In this document: positions 7,874-16,740 of the stretch, piece after piece | Layout of the letters: the number at the start of each line of letters is the position of its first letter | How positions within the stretch are numbered: position 1 is the first letter of the stretch | From: an uncultured Gallionellaceae bacterium | GTDB lineage: Bacteria; Pseudomonadota; Gammaproteobacteria; Burkholderiales; Gallionellaceae | Length of the DNA: 54,459 nucleotides | Assembly: GCA_903847155.1 (NCBI GenBank) | Contig: CAINCU010000058.1 | Location: 1 to 54,459, forward strand | Direction of reading: 5' to 3' | Notes under the pieces: model-generated | Told to the model about the DNA's origin: nothing | The model's input: only the letters and a program-made list of their open reading frames with translations | The model's database searches: none | Program-made: the position numbers and the translations under genes

Positions 7874-9212
7874 CATCCAAGTTCGCAAAAGAACAAATTG
7901 CCTGCTCATAGATTTCTATTTCAAAGGACATCGCTGCCGGGAACAGACAGCGCTGGAAGATACGGCAGCAAATCGCAAAAGAGTGCAAAAGGTCATCGAT
8001 CACATTGAAGCCGACATTACCTCCGACACCTTCGACTACCGCAAATACTTCCCGTCCAGCAAGAACGTAACAAAGTTCGATGAATTGAACGGCACATTTG
8101 CGATGAATCCTGTGGCGACCAATGTGGTTCAGGCTGCCGCAGCACCGGCGACCGCAGGCGATACACCGCTGTTCCGTGACTTCGCCGAGACCTGGTTTAC
8201 TGAGAAGGAAGTTGAGTGGCGCAAGTCCCATCGGATCAGCACCCGTGCCGATCTGGACAGGCTGCTCAAACCTCAATTCGGGGACAAGGTGGTCAGCCAG
8301 ATCACCAAGGCAGATGTACTTACATTCCGCGCAGCACTCGCCAAAGTCACGGCGCGGGGTAAGGAGTCAACTTTGTCTGCTCGCCGCATTAACAAGATCA
8401 TGGGACCTTTACGGCAAATCCTCTGCGAAGCGGCCGACCGATTTGATTTTCGCACACCGTTCTTAAACCTGAAACAACTCAGAGCCAAAAAGACCGACAT
8501 CAAGCCCTTCACGCTGGATGAACTGAAACTGATCATCAATACCGTGCGTGCCGACTTCAAACAGTACTACACCGTGCGCTTCTTCACCGGGATGCGCACG
8601 GGCGAAGTGGATGGTCTGAAATGGAAGTATGTCGATTTCGAGCATCGTATGATATTGATCCGCGAAACAGTCGTGGCAGGGGACGAGGAATACACAAAGA
8701 ACGATGGCTCCCAGCGTGAGATCAAGATGTCGCAAGTCGTCTTCGACGCACTCAAGGAACAGGAAAAATCCACGCGCAAAGTGTCCGATTTCGTGTTCTG
8801 CAACAAACTCGGCAAACCGCTGGATCACAAGAACGTCACCAACCGTGTGTGGTATCCCCTGTTGCGCCATCTGGATATAGAGAAGCGCCGCCCGTATCAC
8901 TGTAGGCACACAGCCGCCACTTTATGGCTCGCCGCTGGCGAAAACCCGGAGTGGATCGCAAGACAGATGGGACATACAACCACCGAAATGCTGTTCCGAG
9001 TGTATTCACGCTTTGTACCCAACATGACGCGGCAGGACGGCAGTGCATTCGAGCGGCTGTTGTTGCAAAGCGGAGCAGCACAGGCAAATCCGGCAGCAGA
9101 AAATAGTGTGCCGCCACCGTTGGCAGAGCAGGATCAGACCGATGGAAACGGCAAAGCAAAGTCGAAAACGGAAAAACTTGAAACTCAGGACAAGGAGGTC
9201 AGCCATGTATAA
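7866..9212 (+). CDS. Tyrosine integrase with DUF3596-type N-terminus, 448 residues
   Basis: The frame opens at 7851, but ATG 7866 gives MASIQVRKRTNCLLIDFYFK, the usual start of the DUF3596 arm-binding domain, with GAGGTG just upstream. A core-binding domain spans about 95 to 200, followed by the catalytic domain: FTGMRTGEVDGLKW (arginine I), a KNDGSQREI strand with lysine, PYHCRHTAATLW (arginine II, first histidine replaced by tyrosine as in many phage integrases), GHTTTEMLFRVYSRF (histidine and nucleophile). All key residues are present, so it should be active. It overlaps genes on both sides (xis-like and HD-domain), indicating one operon. Confidence 0.92.
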   Translation: MASIQVRKRTNCLLIDFYFKGHRCREQTALEDTAANRKRVQKVIDHIEADITSDTFDYRKYFPSSKNVTKFDELNGTFAMNPVATNVVQAAAAPATAGDTPLFRDFAETWFTEKEVEWRKSHRISTRADLDRLLKPQFGDKVVSQITKADVLTFRAALAKVTARGKESTLSARRINKIMGPLRQILCEAADRFDFRTPFLNLKQLRAKKTDIKPFTLDELKLIINTVRADFKQYYTVRFFTGMRTGEVDGLKWKYVDFEHRMILIRETVVAGDEEYTKNDGSQREIKMSQVVFDALKEQEKSTRKVSDFVFCNKLGKPLDHKNVTNRVWYPLLRHLDIEKRRPYHCRHTAATLWLAAGENPEWIARQMGHTTTEMLFRVYSRFVPNMTRQDGSAFERLLLQSGAAQANPAAENSVPPPLAEQDQTDGNGKAKSKTEKLETQDKEVSHV

Positions 9213-10176
9213 CTTGATCCAAGCACCCGATGCCGAAACCCTGTCCGGCGTGTACCGCATCGTGTCTATCCGTTGTTTGCCCATGAAAAGCGGCCACGGT
9301 GTCGAATACCGCGTCGAGCTATTTTGCGACGACAAACGGGTTGCAGTGGAATACACCCGCTCGAACCCGGATATCCGCCTGAAGGTCGACTCACTGGTAT
9401 CAGTCCGCTGGAAATTTCCCATGCTGCATGAGGGCGAAACCATACGGATTTCGAGGCTGGTTCTGCTGGAAATTCCGTTCAAGACCTTCAACCCGTTCGA
9501 GACTGTGCCGTCTAGCTGGGTCAAGGATCGCGGGCTGGTAGAACGTGCCGCTGCCGTATTCAACACCGTCCCGGACAACCTGCGGCATCTGCTCGTGGCG
9601 GTATTGTGGAACGGAACCCGCTTCCGCCAGTTCTGCGAGTGCCCGTCCTCCCTCGGCAATCACCATGCCCAGAGGAACGGTAACCTGCGCCACACCGTGG
9701 AGGTGGCGGAAACAGTGAATTTTTTGTCAGCGAAGTATCCGCTGGCTAACCGGGGTATCAGTCTGGCGGCGGCGTTCCTGCACGATGTCGGCAAGGCGGC
9801 AGACTATAGCGTCAATGGCAGAGACAACTGGGCAATGTCCGACCGGGGCAGACTGGTCGGACACCGCCATACGGTTATCGAATGGATCTCACAGGCGATG
9901 GCCACCAACCGCATCGTGTTGCAGGAAAGGCATTACCTGTCGTTGTTGCACGCGCTCACTTCCGCACCGAATGCCCAATGGCTGGGTATCCGCACACCGG
10001 TCACACCCGAGGCGACACTGCTGTCGATGGCGGACCACCTGAGCGGCGAGAGTGAACTGACCGGGCAATTGTCGAACCGGAGCGGCGGTTGGGGGAACCA
10101 GCATCCCCACCGCAAGAGCAAGCCTTTCACGTTGCCCGATGCGGGAGCGCGATTCCTTTTAACTGAGCGAGGTTGA
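9205..10176 (+). CDS. HD-domain phosphohydrolase-like protein, 323 residues
   Basis: The start is the ATG at 9205, after AAGGAGG, overlapping the integrase stop by 8 bases. Residues 1 to about 100 look like an OB-fold-type beta region. Residues about 165 to 285 are an HD domain: NLRHTVEVAE, AAFLHDVGKAADYS (HD pair), GHRHTVIEWI, and a later aspartate in SMADHLSGE. An OB-fold plus HD layout recalls YhaM-type 3'-5' exoribonucleases, and HD domains also occur in MobH relaxases. It has no relaxase region. It probably acts on nucleic acid during element transfer or maintenance, which is inference from context. Confidence 0.7.
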   Translation: MYNLIQAPDAETLSGVYRIVSIRCLPMKSGHGVEYRVELFCDDKRVAVEYTRSNPDIRLKVDSLVSVRWKFPMLHEGETIRISRLVLLEIPFKTFNPFETVPSSWVKDRGLVERAAAVFNTVPDNLRHLLVAVLWNGTRFRQFCECPSSLGNHHAQRNGNLRHTVEVAETVNFLSAKYPLANRGISLAAAFLHDVGKAADYSVNGRDNWAMSDRGRLVGHRHTVIEWISQAMATNRIVLQERHYLSLLHALTSAPNAQWLGIRTPVTPEATLLSMADHLSGESELTGQLSNRSGGWGNQHPHRKSKPFTLPDAGARFLLTERG

Positions 10177-10182
10177 ACCGCT

Positions 10183-11202
10183 ATGGGAACAGAAAACATA
10201 CTGAAGAGAGGAATAGCCGGCGAGACACATGGTGAAGCGAGTCATCACAATCGGCGTGTCGAGTTGGGCACGCTGAAACAGATGAAACATGTCGCTGTCT
10301 TCGTAACGCTTACCGCTGCTTGTATGGCCGCTGCCGCTGCATGGGAGCGTGGAGGTACGCTGATCGAAAAGGTTCTGCTGGTTTCGATGTCTGCAATCAT
10401 CGTGCTGGCTGTCCATCTGGTACCAGCCCTGTCCCGCCGCTGGATTGTGTGGCCGGTGTGGATGGGATGCCTGCTGTGCGCGATGTACGGACACCTGACC
10501 TTTCTGATTCATGCGAGCGTGCACGCAGACGAAAACAGGGCGCAACACTCCGCCATGACAGTAGGGACTGAACGCCAGATCGCGGTGACGCGCGAGTCGC
10601 TTGCGCGGATCAATGCCAGACCTGTTGTCACGGTGGCTGCCAAGTTGGCGGTGACAAGCGGCAGCCGAGAGCGCGCGGCATTGCGTACGGAGATTGCAGA
10701 GGGCAGACGGGCGGAAGCACTTGAAGACGAACTGGCGAAATTATCTGGAATTGCTACAGTTGCCCGGGTCACCGGGGAAACTGATCCGGTCACGGTCAGG
10801 CTTGCCGAAGTCACGGGCTATAGTGATGGGGCAGTCGCCGTATTTATTGGGATGACTTTTTCTGTACTGATCGAACTGGTTGGTGCGCTGCTTTGGTATG
10901 AGGCTCTGCGGCACACGGATAGGGGCGACGGTCAGCCATGGAGTATCGTGACTGCTGACGTGACTGAGGACATGACTTCCCACATAGAAGCAGTAACGGG
11001 GGCTGTCAAAACGGAAAGTCCCGTTATTGCGGGCACATCCGCAGAGACTACCGAGCTCTCAGGACAGGTCGCACCAGTCATGGATGCTATAAAGATCGGC
11101 AAGTGTCGCCCAACGGTGGCGGGAATCAGAAAGTACCTTGGCTGTTCTCAGGCGCGCGCATCGGAGTTGCGGCGCGAGCTGGCGGGGATGGGGGCGGTAT
11201 GA
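10183..11202 (+). CDS. Membrane protein with C-terminal helix-turn-helix-like segment, 339 residues
   Basis: Three hydrophobic segments lie at about residues 36-54, 60-80 and 85-107 and a fourth at about 220-242. Between them is a helical, alanine/arginine-rich region (110-200), probably a coiled coil. The tail (PTVAGIRKYLGCSQARASEL) resembles a winged-helix DNA-binding unit. Membrane segments plus a DNA-binding tail suggest an element-borne protein tethering DNA to the membrane, but I do not recognise the family. It starts 6 bases after the HD gene. A 160-bp piece of this gene, about 93% identical, reappears at 41595-41754. Confidence 0.65.
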   Translation: MGTENILKRGIAGETHGEASHHNRRVELGTLKQMKHVAVFVTLTAACMAAAAAWERGGTLIEKVLLVSMSAIIVLAVHLVPALSRRWIVWPVWMGCLLCAMYGHLTFLIHASVHADENRAQHSAMTVGTERQIAVTRESLARINARPVVTVAAKLAVTSGSRERAALRTEIAEGRRAEALEDELAKLSGIATVARVTGETDPVTVRLAEVTGYSDGAVAVFIGMTFSVLIELVGALLWYEALRHTDRGDGQPWSIVTADVTEDMTSHIEAVTGAVKTESPVIAGTSAETTELSGQVAPVMDAIKIGKCRPTVAGIRKYLGCSQARASELRRELAGMGAV

Positions 11203-11278
11203 TCATCAGCGCACATCCGTACGAATCGGCAAATACGAAATCGGCAGCAGACGCTGCCACAATATCAAAGGAAATGTC

Positions 11279-11521
11279 ATGACTCATAATACGGAAGATA
11301 AAGAATTGATCGACGGGATGATGCGCTCAGAGCGGATGACCCATGTCATTGGACAAGAACCGGGATACGTCAGAAATGAAATTGCAGGTCTCGTGAGCGG
11401 CGAACAAACCCCAGGTTCATTTGGTGACCTAATTAAACGCTCGATAGCGGCCAGTGAGCAACACAAGGAATTCGAGGGGACGAATGTTGTATCCATGATA
11501 GGTCGGCGCAGATCATCTTAA
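11279..11521 (+). CDS. Small hypothetical protein, 80 residues
   Basis: The preferred start is ATG 11279 with AAAGGA about 6 bases upstream; the frame extends further upstream without a better start. The product (MTHNTEDKELIDGMMRSERM and so on, ending IGRRRSS) is charged, soluble and without a recognisable motif. It follows the membrane-protein gene by 76 bases on the same strand and probably belongs to the integration module. Function unknown. Confidence 0.5.
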   Translation: MTHNTEDKELIDGMMRSERMTHVIGQEPGYVRNEIAGLVSGEQTPGSFGDLIKRSIAASEQHKEFEGTNVVSMIGRRRSS

Positions 11522-11871
11522 ACGTTTCCTACACTGCGCAATGAACACTGCCGAGCGGGGTGGACGGATGCAAATTGAGGTGACTTGCAGCGGCGTTATG
11601 CATTTGCCATTTTCAGCTTTGTGTGGGAAGGGCTACATAAGGCCGACTTCCAGACCGTCTTCATTTCGGTGCGGTCATCCATAACTAAGTTCTACAATGA
11701 CTGCTATCCATTGTGAAGAGCTAGGTTTGAAACGGCTCGTCTGGTAGTCTGACACCTTGGTGGATTCGTAGGATTATTGATGTTCTGACTACCTGTGAGC
11801 CGAATGCCGCCTTGATAGCCGAAATACGAATAACTGTCATCAAACATGAAAATGGAATCACTTTGTTACGA
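11522..11871. other. Gene-free stretch before the restriction-modification locus
   Basis: No gene or RNA is recognised. The hsdM reading frame extends back to a TTG at 11812, but the residues before 11872 do not look like an HsdM start. The promoter of the locus should lie here; I see no strong consensus. Confidence 0.45.
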
Positions 11872-13914
11872 ATGAACATCCTTCAATACGAATCAAAAAT
11901 CTGGGCGACTGCGGACTTGTTGCGCGGCTGCGGAATTAAGGAATCGGAATGGCCGTCGTTCATGATGCCGTTTTTTGCCCTAGTGATGATTGAAAGCCGC
12001 TTGCTGCGGATGTTTGGCAATCTCAAGGATAAAATCGGCGAGAAGGATTTTGCAAAAATCCGCAAAGACGACCTGTATGACCTTATCAAGGATGAAGGGC
12101 AAGGCTACAACATTTTCATTTTTGAAAAAGGTCAGTCGTTGACCGACATCTGCAAAAACGACAAGTCTTTCGACATCGACTTTGATGCCTACCTCAAAGG
12201 ATTCGATGGCGAGACCAAAGATCTGCTGGGCGTGGACGCATCCGAAGGTGAGAAATTCCTCGACATCAAGGGCGTGATCACCAAGCTCAAAGCCAAAAAA
12301 GTATTGCTGGGTTACACCAAGCTGTGGGCGGAGATTGATCTCAAGCCTTTCAATAACTCCGAAATCACCACGCTGGAAGAGCACATCAAACGCAAATGGG
12401 CGGACATCTCTGCCGAGACGGCGGGGGAGCAATACACGCCAGACGACGTGATCGCGCTGATCGCCGAAATCATCGCCTCCAAGATCGAAGAATCCGACAC
12501 GCTGCTCAAAATCTACGACTGCACCTGCGGCGGCGGCAACATGCTGTTTGGCGTGGAAGACCGCATCAACCAGAAATTCAAGCGCCTAACCCAGACCTTC
12601 GGCCAAGACTGGAACGACGCGCTCTACGCGTTGGCCAAGATCGAAAGCCGCTTTCGCCCCGATTCCAAAATCGAACACGGCAACACGCTGGTGGATGATA
12701 AGTTCTACAACGAAGAATTCGATGTGGTGGTCGCCAATCCGCCTTACGGCGTGAGCTGGAAAGGTTACGAAAAAGACATCACCCACGACAAGACCGGGCG
12801 CTTCAAATTTGTGCCTTCGATCTCGGACGGGCAACTGCTGTTCATGCAGCACCTGATCTCCAAGCTCGACAGCGTCGGCATGGGCGTGGTGGTACACAAC
12901 GGCTCGACGCTGTTCAGCGGCGATGCCGGTTCGGCGGAAAGCAATATCCGCAAGTGGATGCTGGACAGCGACGTGGTCGAAGCCGTGATCCAACTGCCGA
13001 CCGATGAATTTTTCAACACCGGCATTTACACCTATCTGTGGGTGCTGAACAAAAACAAACAGCCGCATCACAAAGACCGGGTGATGCTGATCAACGCCAG
13101 CGAGAAATTCAAACCGCTGAAAAAGAGCAAAGGCTCCAAGCGCAAGGAGGTCGATGCCGCCAGCCGTCTCGACATTGTCGCCACGCTCACCGCTTACAAG
13201 GACAACGACTACGCTCGCGTATTCGACAAGGAATTTTTCTACTTCAACAAGCAGGCGATCATGCTCACCAACGTGGACGATCAGGGCAGCAGCTTTGTCG
13301 CGCAGTTGAAGGAAGGCAAGAGCAGCGAGAAGTTATCGCCAACTAGATTGAGCAACGGCGAACGTGAGCTTTCCGAATTTATGATAACTACCTTCGACAA
13401 TGAAAAATTCGCATTGCTCGCCGAATATTTCGAGCAGGACATCAAGCCCTTCATCGCCAGCCTGGATTACAAGGAACAGCCGCTGGTCGTCACCACCAGC
13501 GAAGGAAAATTTTATTTCGACAACGAGCGGGAAACCCTAATCAAGGAAACCGCCGGAAAGAAAGAAGTGCTGGGCTGCGGCAAAATTGTCGTCAAAGCTG
13601 CGCTGAAAAACGCCAGCAAGACCCAGCCCGAGCGCATCGAAATCAGCGTGGAACTCACGCCCGATTTCCAGAAGGATTACGAGATCATTCCTTTTCACAA
13701 GGATGCCGCCGCCAACCAAGCTGCCATCGCGGCCTTCATGGCGAAGTACATCAGCAAGCCGTTCGAGTATCTGGAAAACGTGGTGGGCGTGGAAATCAAC
13801 TTCAACAAGATTTTCTACCAACCGGAAAAGCTGCGAGAAGTGAGCGGTATTCTGGGCGAGATTGCCGCGCTGGATAAGGAGTTGCAGGCGCTGGAAGCGG
13901 GGTTGGCGCTGTGA
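11872..13914 (+). CDS. hsdM: Type I restriction-modification methyltransferase subunit HsdM, 680 residues
   Basis: This is an adenine-N6 methyltransferase. The SAM-binding motif YDCTCGGGNMLFG lies at about residue 213 and the catalytic NPPY (VVANPPYGVSWK) at about 287-292. An N-terminal helical domain (ILQYESKIWATADLLRGCGI) and the QYTPDDVIALIAEII linker precede it, as in HsdM. The C-terminal 250 residues are longer than in EcoKI HsdM (529 residues) and end in a helical part likely to contact HsdS. The start ATG 11872 is chosen because the family start begins there; the ribosome site is weak. The stop overlaps hsdS by four bases (GTGA). Confidence 0.9.
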   Translation: MNILQYESKIWATADLLRGCGIKESEWPSFMMPFFALVMIESRLLRMFGNLKDKIGEKDFAKIRKDDLYDLIKDEGQGYNIFIFEKGQSLTDICKNDKSFDIDFDAYLKGFDGETKDLLGVDASEGEKFLDIKGVITKLKAKKVLLGYTKLWAEIDLKPFNNSEITTLEEHIKRKWADISAETAGEQYTPDDVIALIAEIIASKIEESDTLLKIYDCTCGGGNMLFGVEDRINQKFKRLTQTFGQDWNDALYALAKIESRFRPDSKIEHGNTLVDDKFYNEEFDVVVANPPYGVSWKGYEKDITHDKTGRFKFVPSISDGQLLFMQHLISKLDSVGMGVVVHNGSTLFSGDAGSAESNIRKWMLDSDVVEAVIQLPTDEFFNTGIYTYLWVLNKNKQPHHKDRVMLINASEKFKPLKKSKGSKRKEVDAASRLDIVATLTAYKDNDYARVFDKEFFYFNKQAIMLTNVDDQGSSFVAQLKEGKSSEKLSPTRLSNGERELSEFMITTFDNEKFALLAEYFEQDIKPFIASLDYKEQPLVVTTSEGKFYFDNERETLIKETAGKKEVLGCGKIVVKAALKNASKTQPERIEISVELTPDFQKDYEIIPFHKDAAANQAAIAAFMAKYISKPFEYLENVVGVEINFNKIFYQPEKLREVSGILGEIAALDKELQALEAGLAL

Positions 13915-15155
13915 GTCATGCGCGCTATGGCGCTTATAAAGAAAGCGGCGTGGAGTGGCTGGGTGAAGTTCCGGCTCACTGGGAAGTCACAAGGAATAAA
14001 GATATTTTTGAGGAGCGAGGTGACTTGAGTATTTCCGGTGATGAGACTTTACTCACCGTATCTCATATAACCGGAGTTACTCGCCGCACCGAAAAAAATG
14101 TAAACATGTTTATGGCCGAAACTATGGAAGGCTATAAACTTTGCCAAACAGGCGACCTGATTATCAACACTATGTGGGCCTGGATGGGTGCATTGGGGAC
14201 AGCCAACGAAGCAGGAATTTGCAGTCCCGCTTATGGTGTTTATAGACCAAAAAAATATACGCATTACAACCATAAATATTTCGATTATCTATATCGAACG
14301 CCCCATGCAGTAACGGAAATGACAAAAAATTCCAAGGGGATTGTGTCTTCTCGGCTGAGACTTTATCCCAAGGATTTTTTTCAAATACAAACAGCGTTGC
14401 CGGATGAACAAGAACAAACCGCCATCGCCGCCTACCTCGACACCAAGACCGCGCAGCTTGATCGCCAAATAGAGCTGCTCAGCCAGAAGGCGACGCAGTA
14501 CGACAAGCTCAAACATTCCCTCATCAACGAAACCGTCACCCGTGGGCTGGATAAAACCGTGGCGATGAAAGAAAGTGAGATTGAGTGGATTGGCGATGTG
14601 CCAGCGCATTGGGAAACAAAAAGAGTTAAAGAGCTTTTTGAAATTAGTCGTGGACGAGTAATTGCTCAAACAGAATTACTCGAAGATGGACAATTCCCAG
14701 TTTACTCATCGCAAACAAAAGATGATGGTTGTTTGGGGTATATCAATACGTTCGATTATGACGGCACGTACGTCACGTGGACAACAGATGGTGCAAATGC
14801 GGGAACAGTGTTTTTACGCAGAGGAAAATTCAACTGCACTAACATTTGTGGAACATTGAAGCTCAATAGGAAAAATTGCGATATTCCCTATTTGCATTAT
14901 TCGCTTCAAGTAAGCACCAAGCATAATAAAAGGATTGATACAAACGGGGCAAAAATTATGAGCAATGAAATGATGTTCATAAAAATATGCGTGCCACCAC
15001 TAGCTGAACAGCAAGCCATCGCCGCCTACCTCGACTCAAAAACCGCGCACATCGACCGCATCGTCGCCACCATCAACACCCAGATCGACAAGCTCAAGGA
15101 ACTGCGCAAGACGCTGATTAACGATATAGTCACGGGCAAAATCAAGGTGGCGTGA
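13911..15155 (+). CDS. hsdS: Type I specificity subunit HsdS, 414 residues
   Basis: The protein has the two-fold HsdS layout: TRD1 starting at VEWLGEVPAHWE (residues ~14-170), central conserved helix region from QEQTAIAAYLDTKTAQLDRQ (~168-215), TRD2 starting at IEWIGDVPAHWE (~225-365) and a second conserved helix region from QQAIAAYLDSKTAHIDRI to the end. Each TRD reads one half of a bipartite target. It starts with GTG at 13911, overlapping hsdM. The repeated helix regions share an identical 21-bp DNA stretch (14421-14441 and 15015-15035), a place where TRDs could be exchanged. Confidence 0.93.
   Translation: MSHARYGAYKESGVEWLGEVPAHWEVTRNKDIFEERGDLSISGDETLLTVSHITGVTRRTEKNVNMFMAETMEGYKLCQTGDLIINTMWAWMGALGTANEAGICSPAYGVYRPKKYTHYNHKYFDYLYRTPHAVTEMTKNSKGIVSSRLRLYPKDFFQIQTALPDEQEQTAIAAYLDTKTAQLDRQIELLSQKATQYDKLKHSLINETVTRGLDKTVAMKESEIEWIGDVPAHWETKRVKELFEISRGRVIAQTELLEDGQFPVYSSQTKDDGCLGYINTFDYDGTYVTWTTDGANAGTVFLRRGKFNCTNICGTLKLNRKNCDIPYLHYSLQVSTKHNKRIDTNGAKIMSNEMMFIKICVPPLAEQQAIAAYLDSKTAHIDRIVATINTQIDKLKELRKTLINDIVTGKIKVA
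14421..14441 (+). repeat. First copy of a 21-bp perfect direct repeat in hsdS
   Basis: The 21 bases beginning GCCATCGCCGCCTACC are identical at 14421-14441 and 15015-15035. They encode AIAAYLD in the two conserved helix regions. They are spaced 594 bp apart, a multiple of three, so recombination between them would keep the frame while removing one TRD. Confidence 0.8.
15015..15035 (+). repeat. Second copy of the 21-bp hsdS repeat
   Basis: Identical to 14421-14441; it lies at the start of the C-terminal conserved helix region. Confidence 0.8.
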
Positions 15156-16501
15156 TGCACGAATCCAACCGTATCGAACTCAAGCGCGAACTGACCGACT
15201 CTCTGGAGAAGGAGGTCGTCGCCTTCCTCAATTACCGGGATGGCGGGGTGATTTATATTGGCATGGACGACAAGACTCAAGCGACCATCGGTGTCGCGGA
15301 TGCCGATGCGCTGCAACTGAAAATCAAGGATCGCATCAAGAACAATATCAGCCCATCTACCATGGGGCTGTTCGACGTGATCGCGGAAACCCGCGATGGG
15401 AAGCAGATCATCAAGATCACGGTGGCCAGCGGTTCCGAAAAACCCTATTACTTGTCCAGGATGGGCATGTCCGCCAAGGGTTGCTACATCCGCATCGGCA
15501 GCGCCTCCGAGCCTATGCCGGTCAGGATGATCGAGGATTTGTTCGGGCGCAGAATCCGCAATTCCATCGGCACCATCAAGTCGCGCAAACAGACGCTGAG
15601 CTTCGAGCAGCTAAAAATCTACTACAACGAAACACCCTTAAAACTGAACGAGCAGTTTGCGCACAATCTGGAGTTGCTCACCGAGGATGGCGCATACAAC
15701 TACGCCGCCTATTTGCTCTCGGACGTGAACGGGCTGTCGATCAAGGTTGCGAAGTATGCGGGCACCGACAGGGTGAATCTGATCGAAAACGAAGAGTACG
15801 GCTATTGCTCGCTGGTGAAGGCCACCAAAGCGGTGCTGGAAAAACTCAAGGTCGAGAACAGAACCTTTGCGCGCATTACGCCCGGCAGGCGTGAAGAACG
15901 CAAACTGTTGAACCCGGTTGCATTGCGCGAGGCTGTGATCAACGCCATCATCCACAATAATTTCAGCAATGAAGTGCCGCCAAAATTCGAGCTATTTTCT
16001 AACTGCCTCGAAATCACTTCAGCAGGTGGCCTGCCGACAGGGTTCGACGAAGAAGAATTTTTCATGGGCTATTCGGTTCCGCAAAACAAGGAGCTCATGC
16101 GCGTTTTTCGGGATCTGGACTTGGTGGAGCAACTCGGTTCTGGCGTGCCGCGTATTCTCGAACATTACCCGCGCAGCATTTACCGTTTCACCCCCAACTT
16201 TATTCGGCTGGTTTTGCCTTATACCGAGGGATTCGATCAGGCCAGTGACCAAGCTACCGGACAAGCTACCGGACAAGCTACCGGACAAGCTACCGGACAA
16301 GCTGAAGCACTGTTGAAGTATTGCGAAACTCCCCGCTCAACCAAGGAAATGATGCAACACCTCGGTTTGAGTCATCGTGAGAATTTTCGTGATGCGCTAT
16401 TGCTACCTCTTATGGCATCGGGAAAACTAGCATCAACTATTCCCGATAAGCCTTCCAGCCCTAATCAACGATATGTTACCGTCAAATCAGAGGTTAATTA
16501 G
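15155..16501 (+). CDS. AlbA_2/Schlafen-like ATP-binding protein inside the type I locus, 448 residues
   Basis: Residues 1-130 match the AlbA_2 (Schlafen-like) domain: ESNRIELKRELTDSLEKEVV, GGVIYIGMDD, and GCYIRIGSAS. Residues about 225-330 look like the GHKL-type ATPase half found in this family (LREAVINAIIHNNFS, ITSAGGLP, LVEQLGSGVPRI). Then comes a low-complexity QATGQATGQATGQ linker and a C-terminal winged helix. Proteins of this type are often annotated as transcriptional regulators and often lie inside type I loci. The preferred start is ATG 15155, overlapping the hsdS stop, after AAGGTGG. It may control the system or act as an added defence factor; neither is shown. Confidence 0.75.
   Translation: MHESNRIELKRELTDSLEKEVVAFLNYRDGGVIYIGMDDKTQATIGVADADALQLKIKDRIKNNISPSTMGLFDVIAETRDGKQIIKITVASGSEKPYYLSRMGMSAKGCYIRIGSASEPMPVRMIEDLFGRRIRNSIGTIKSRKQTLSFEQLKIYYNETPLKLNEQFAHNLELLTEDGAYNYAAYLLSDVNGLSIKVAKYAGTDRVNLIENEEYGYCSLVKATKAVLEKLKVENRTFARITPGRREERKLLNPVALREAVINAIIHNNFSNEVPPKFELFSNCLEITSAGGLPTGFDEEEFFMGYSVPQNKELMRVFRDLDLVEQLGSGVPRILEHYPRSIYRFTPNFIRLVLPYTEGFDQASDQATGQATGQATGQATGQAEALLKYCETPRSTKEMMQHLGLSHRENFRDALLLPLMASGKLASTIPDKPSSPNQRYVTVKSEVN
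16250..16303 (+). repeat. 12-bp tandem repeat in the AlbA_2 protein gene
   Basis: CAAGCTACCGGA is repeated four times perfectly from 16250 to 16297 and followed by a partial copy. It encodes QATG repeats in the linker before the winged helix. The unit is a multiple of three, so slippage changes linker length without breaking the frame. Confidence 0.9.
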
Positions 16502-16529
16502 TCGCATGACCCCAGATAGCCCATTAGCC

Positions 16530-16714
16530 CGTCATTCCAGCGCAGGCCGGAATCCAGCAAAGACAAATATTCCGCGCAGCGGACAAACCCAAGATGTTGT
16601 TCCGCTACGCGGGAGATTGTTTAATCATCTGGATTCCGGCCTGCACCCGCAAGGGGTACGCCGTGGTTGTAAGGGGCTAAAGCCCCAACAACACACGCAG
16701 CGCCGAAATGACGG
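16530..16714. repeat. Palindromic intergenic repeat element
   Basis: CGTCATT at the left end and AATGACG at the right end frame a 185-bp unit. Inside, GCAGGCCGGAATCCAG (16542-16557) has a perfect inverted copy at 16629-16644, and GGGGCTAAAGCCCC (16673-16686) forms a further hairpin. Such CGTCATTCC...GGAATGACG elements are dispersed non-coding repeats in many proteobacteria. It fills the gap between the AlbA_2 gene and hsdR, so it may act as a partial terminator or leader for hsdR. Confidence 0.75.
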
Positions 16715-16740
16715 CGTTTTGTGTTAATGGACTATTCGAG

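Noticed and set aside
12586-13071. 161-codon minus-strand frame inside hsdM
   Set aside because: Antisense of conserved HsdM motifs; no start signals.
11872-13914. BREX PglX or DISARM methyltransferase
   Set aside because: The gene is followed directly by hsdS and hsdR; no pglZ or brx genes are present.
16250-16303. Short CRISPR-like array
   Set aside because: The repeats are contiguous 12-mers without spacers and encode QATG in an open gene.
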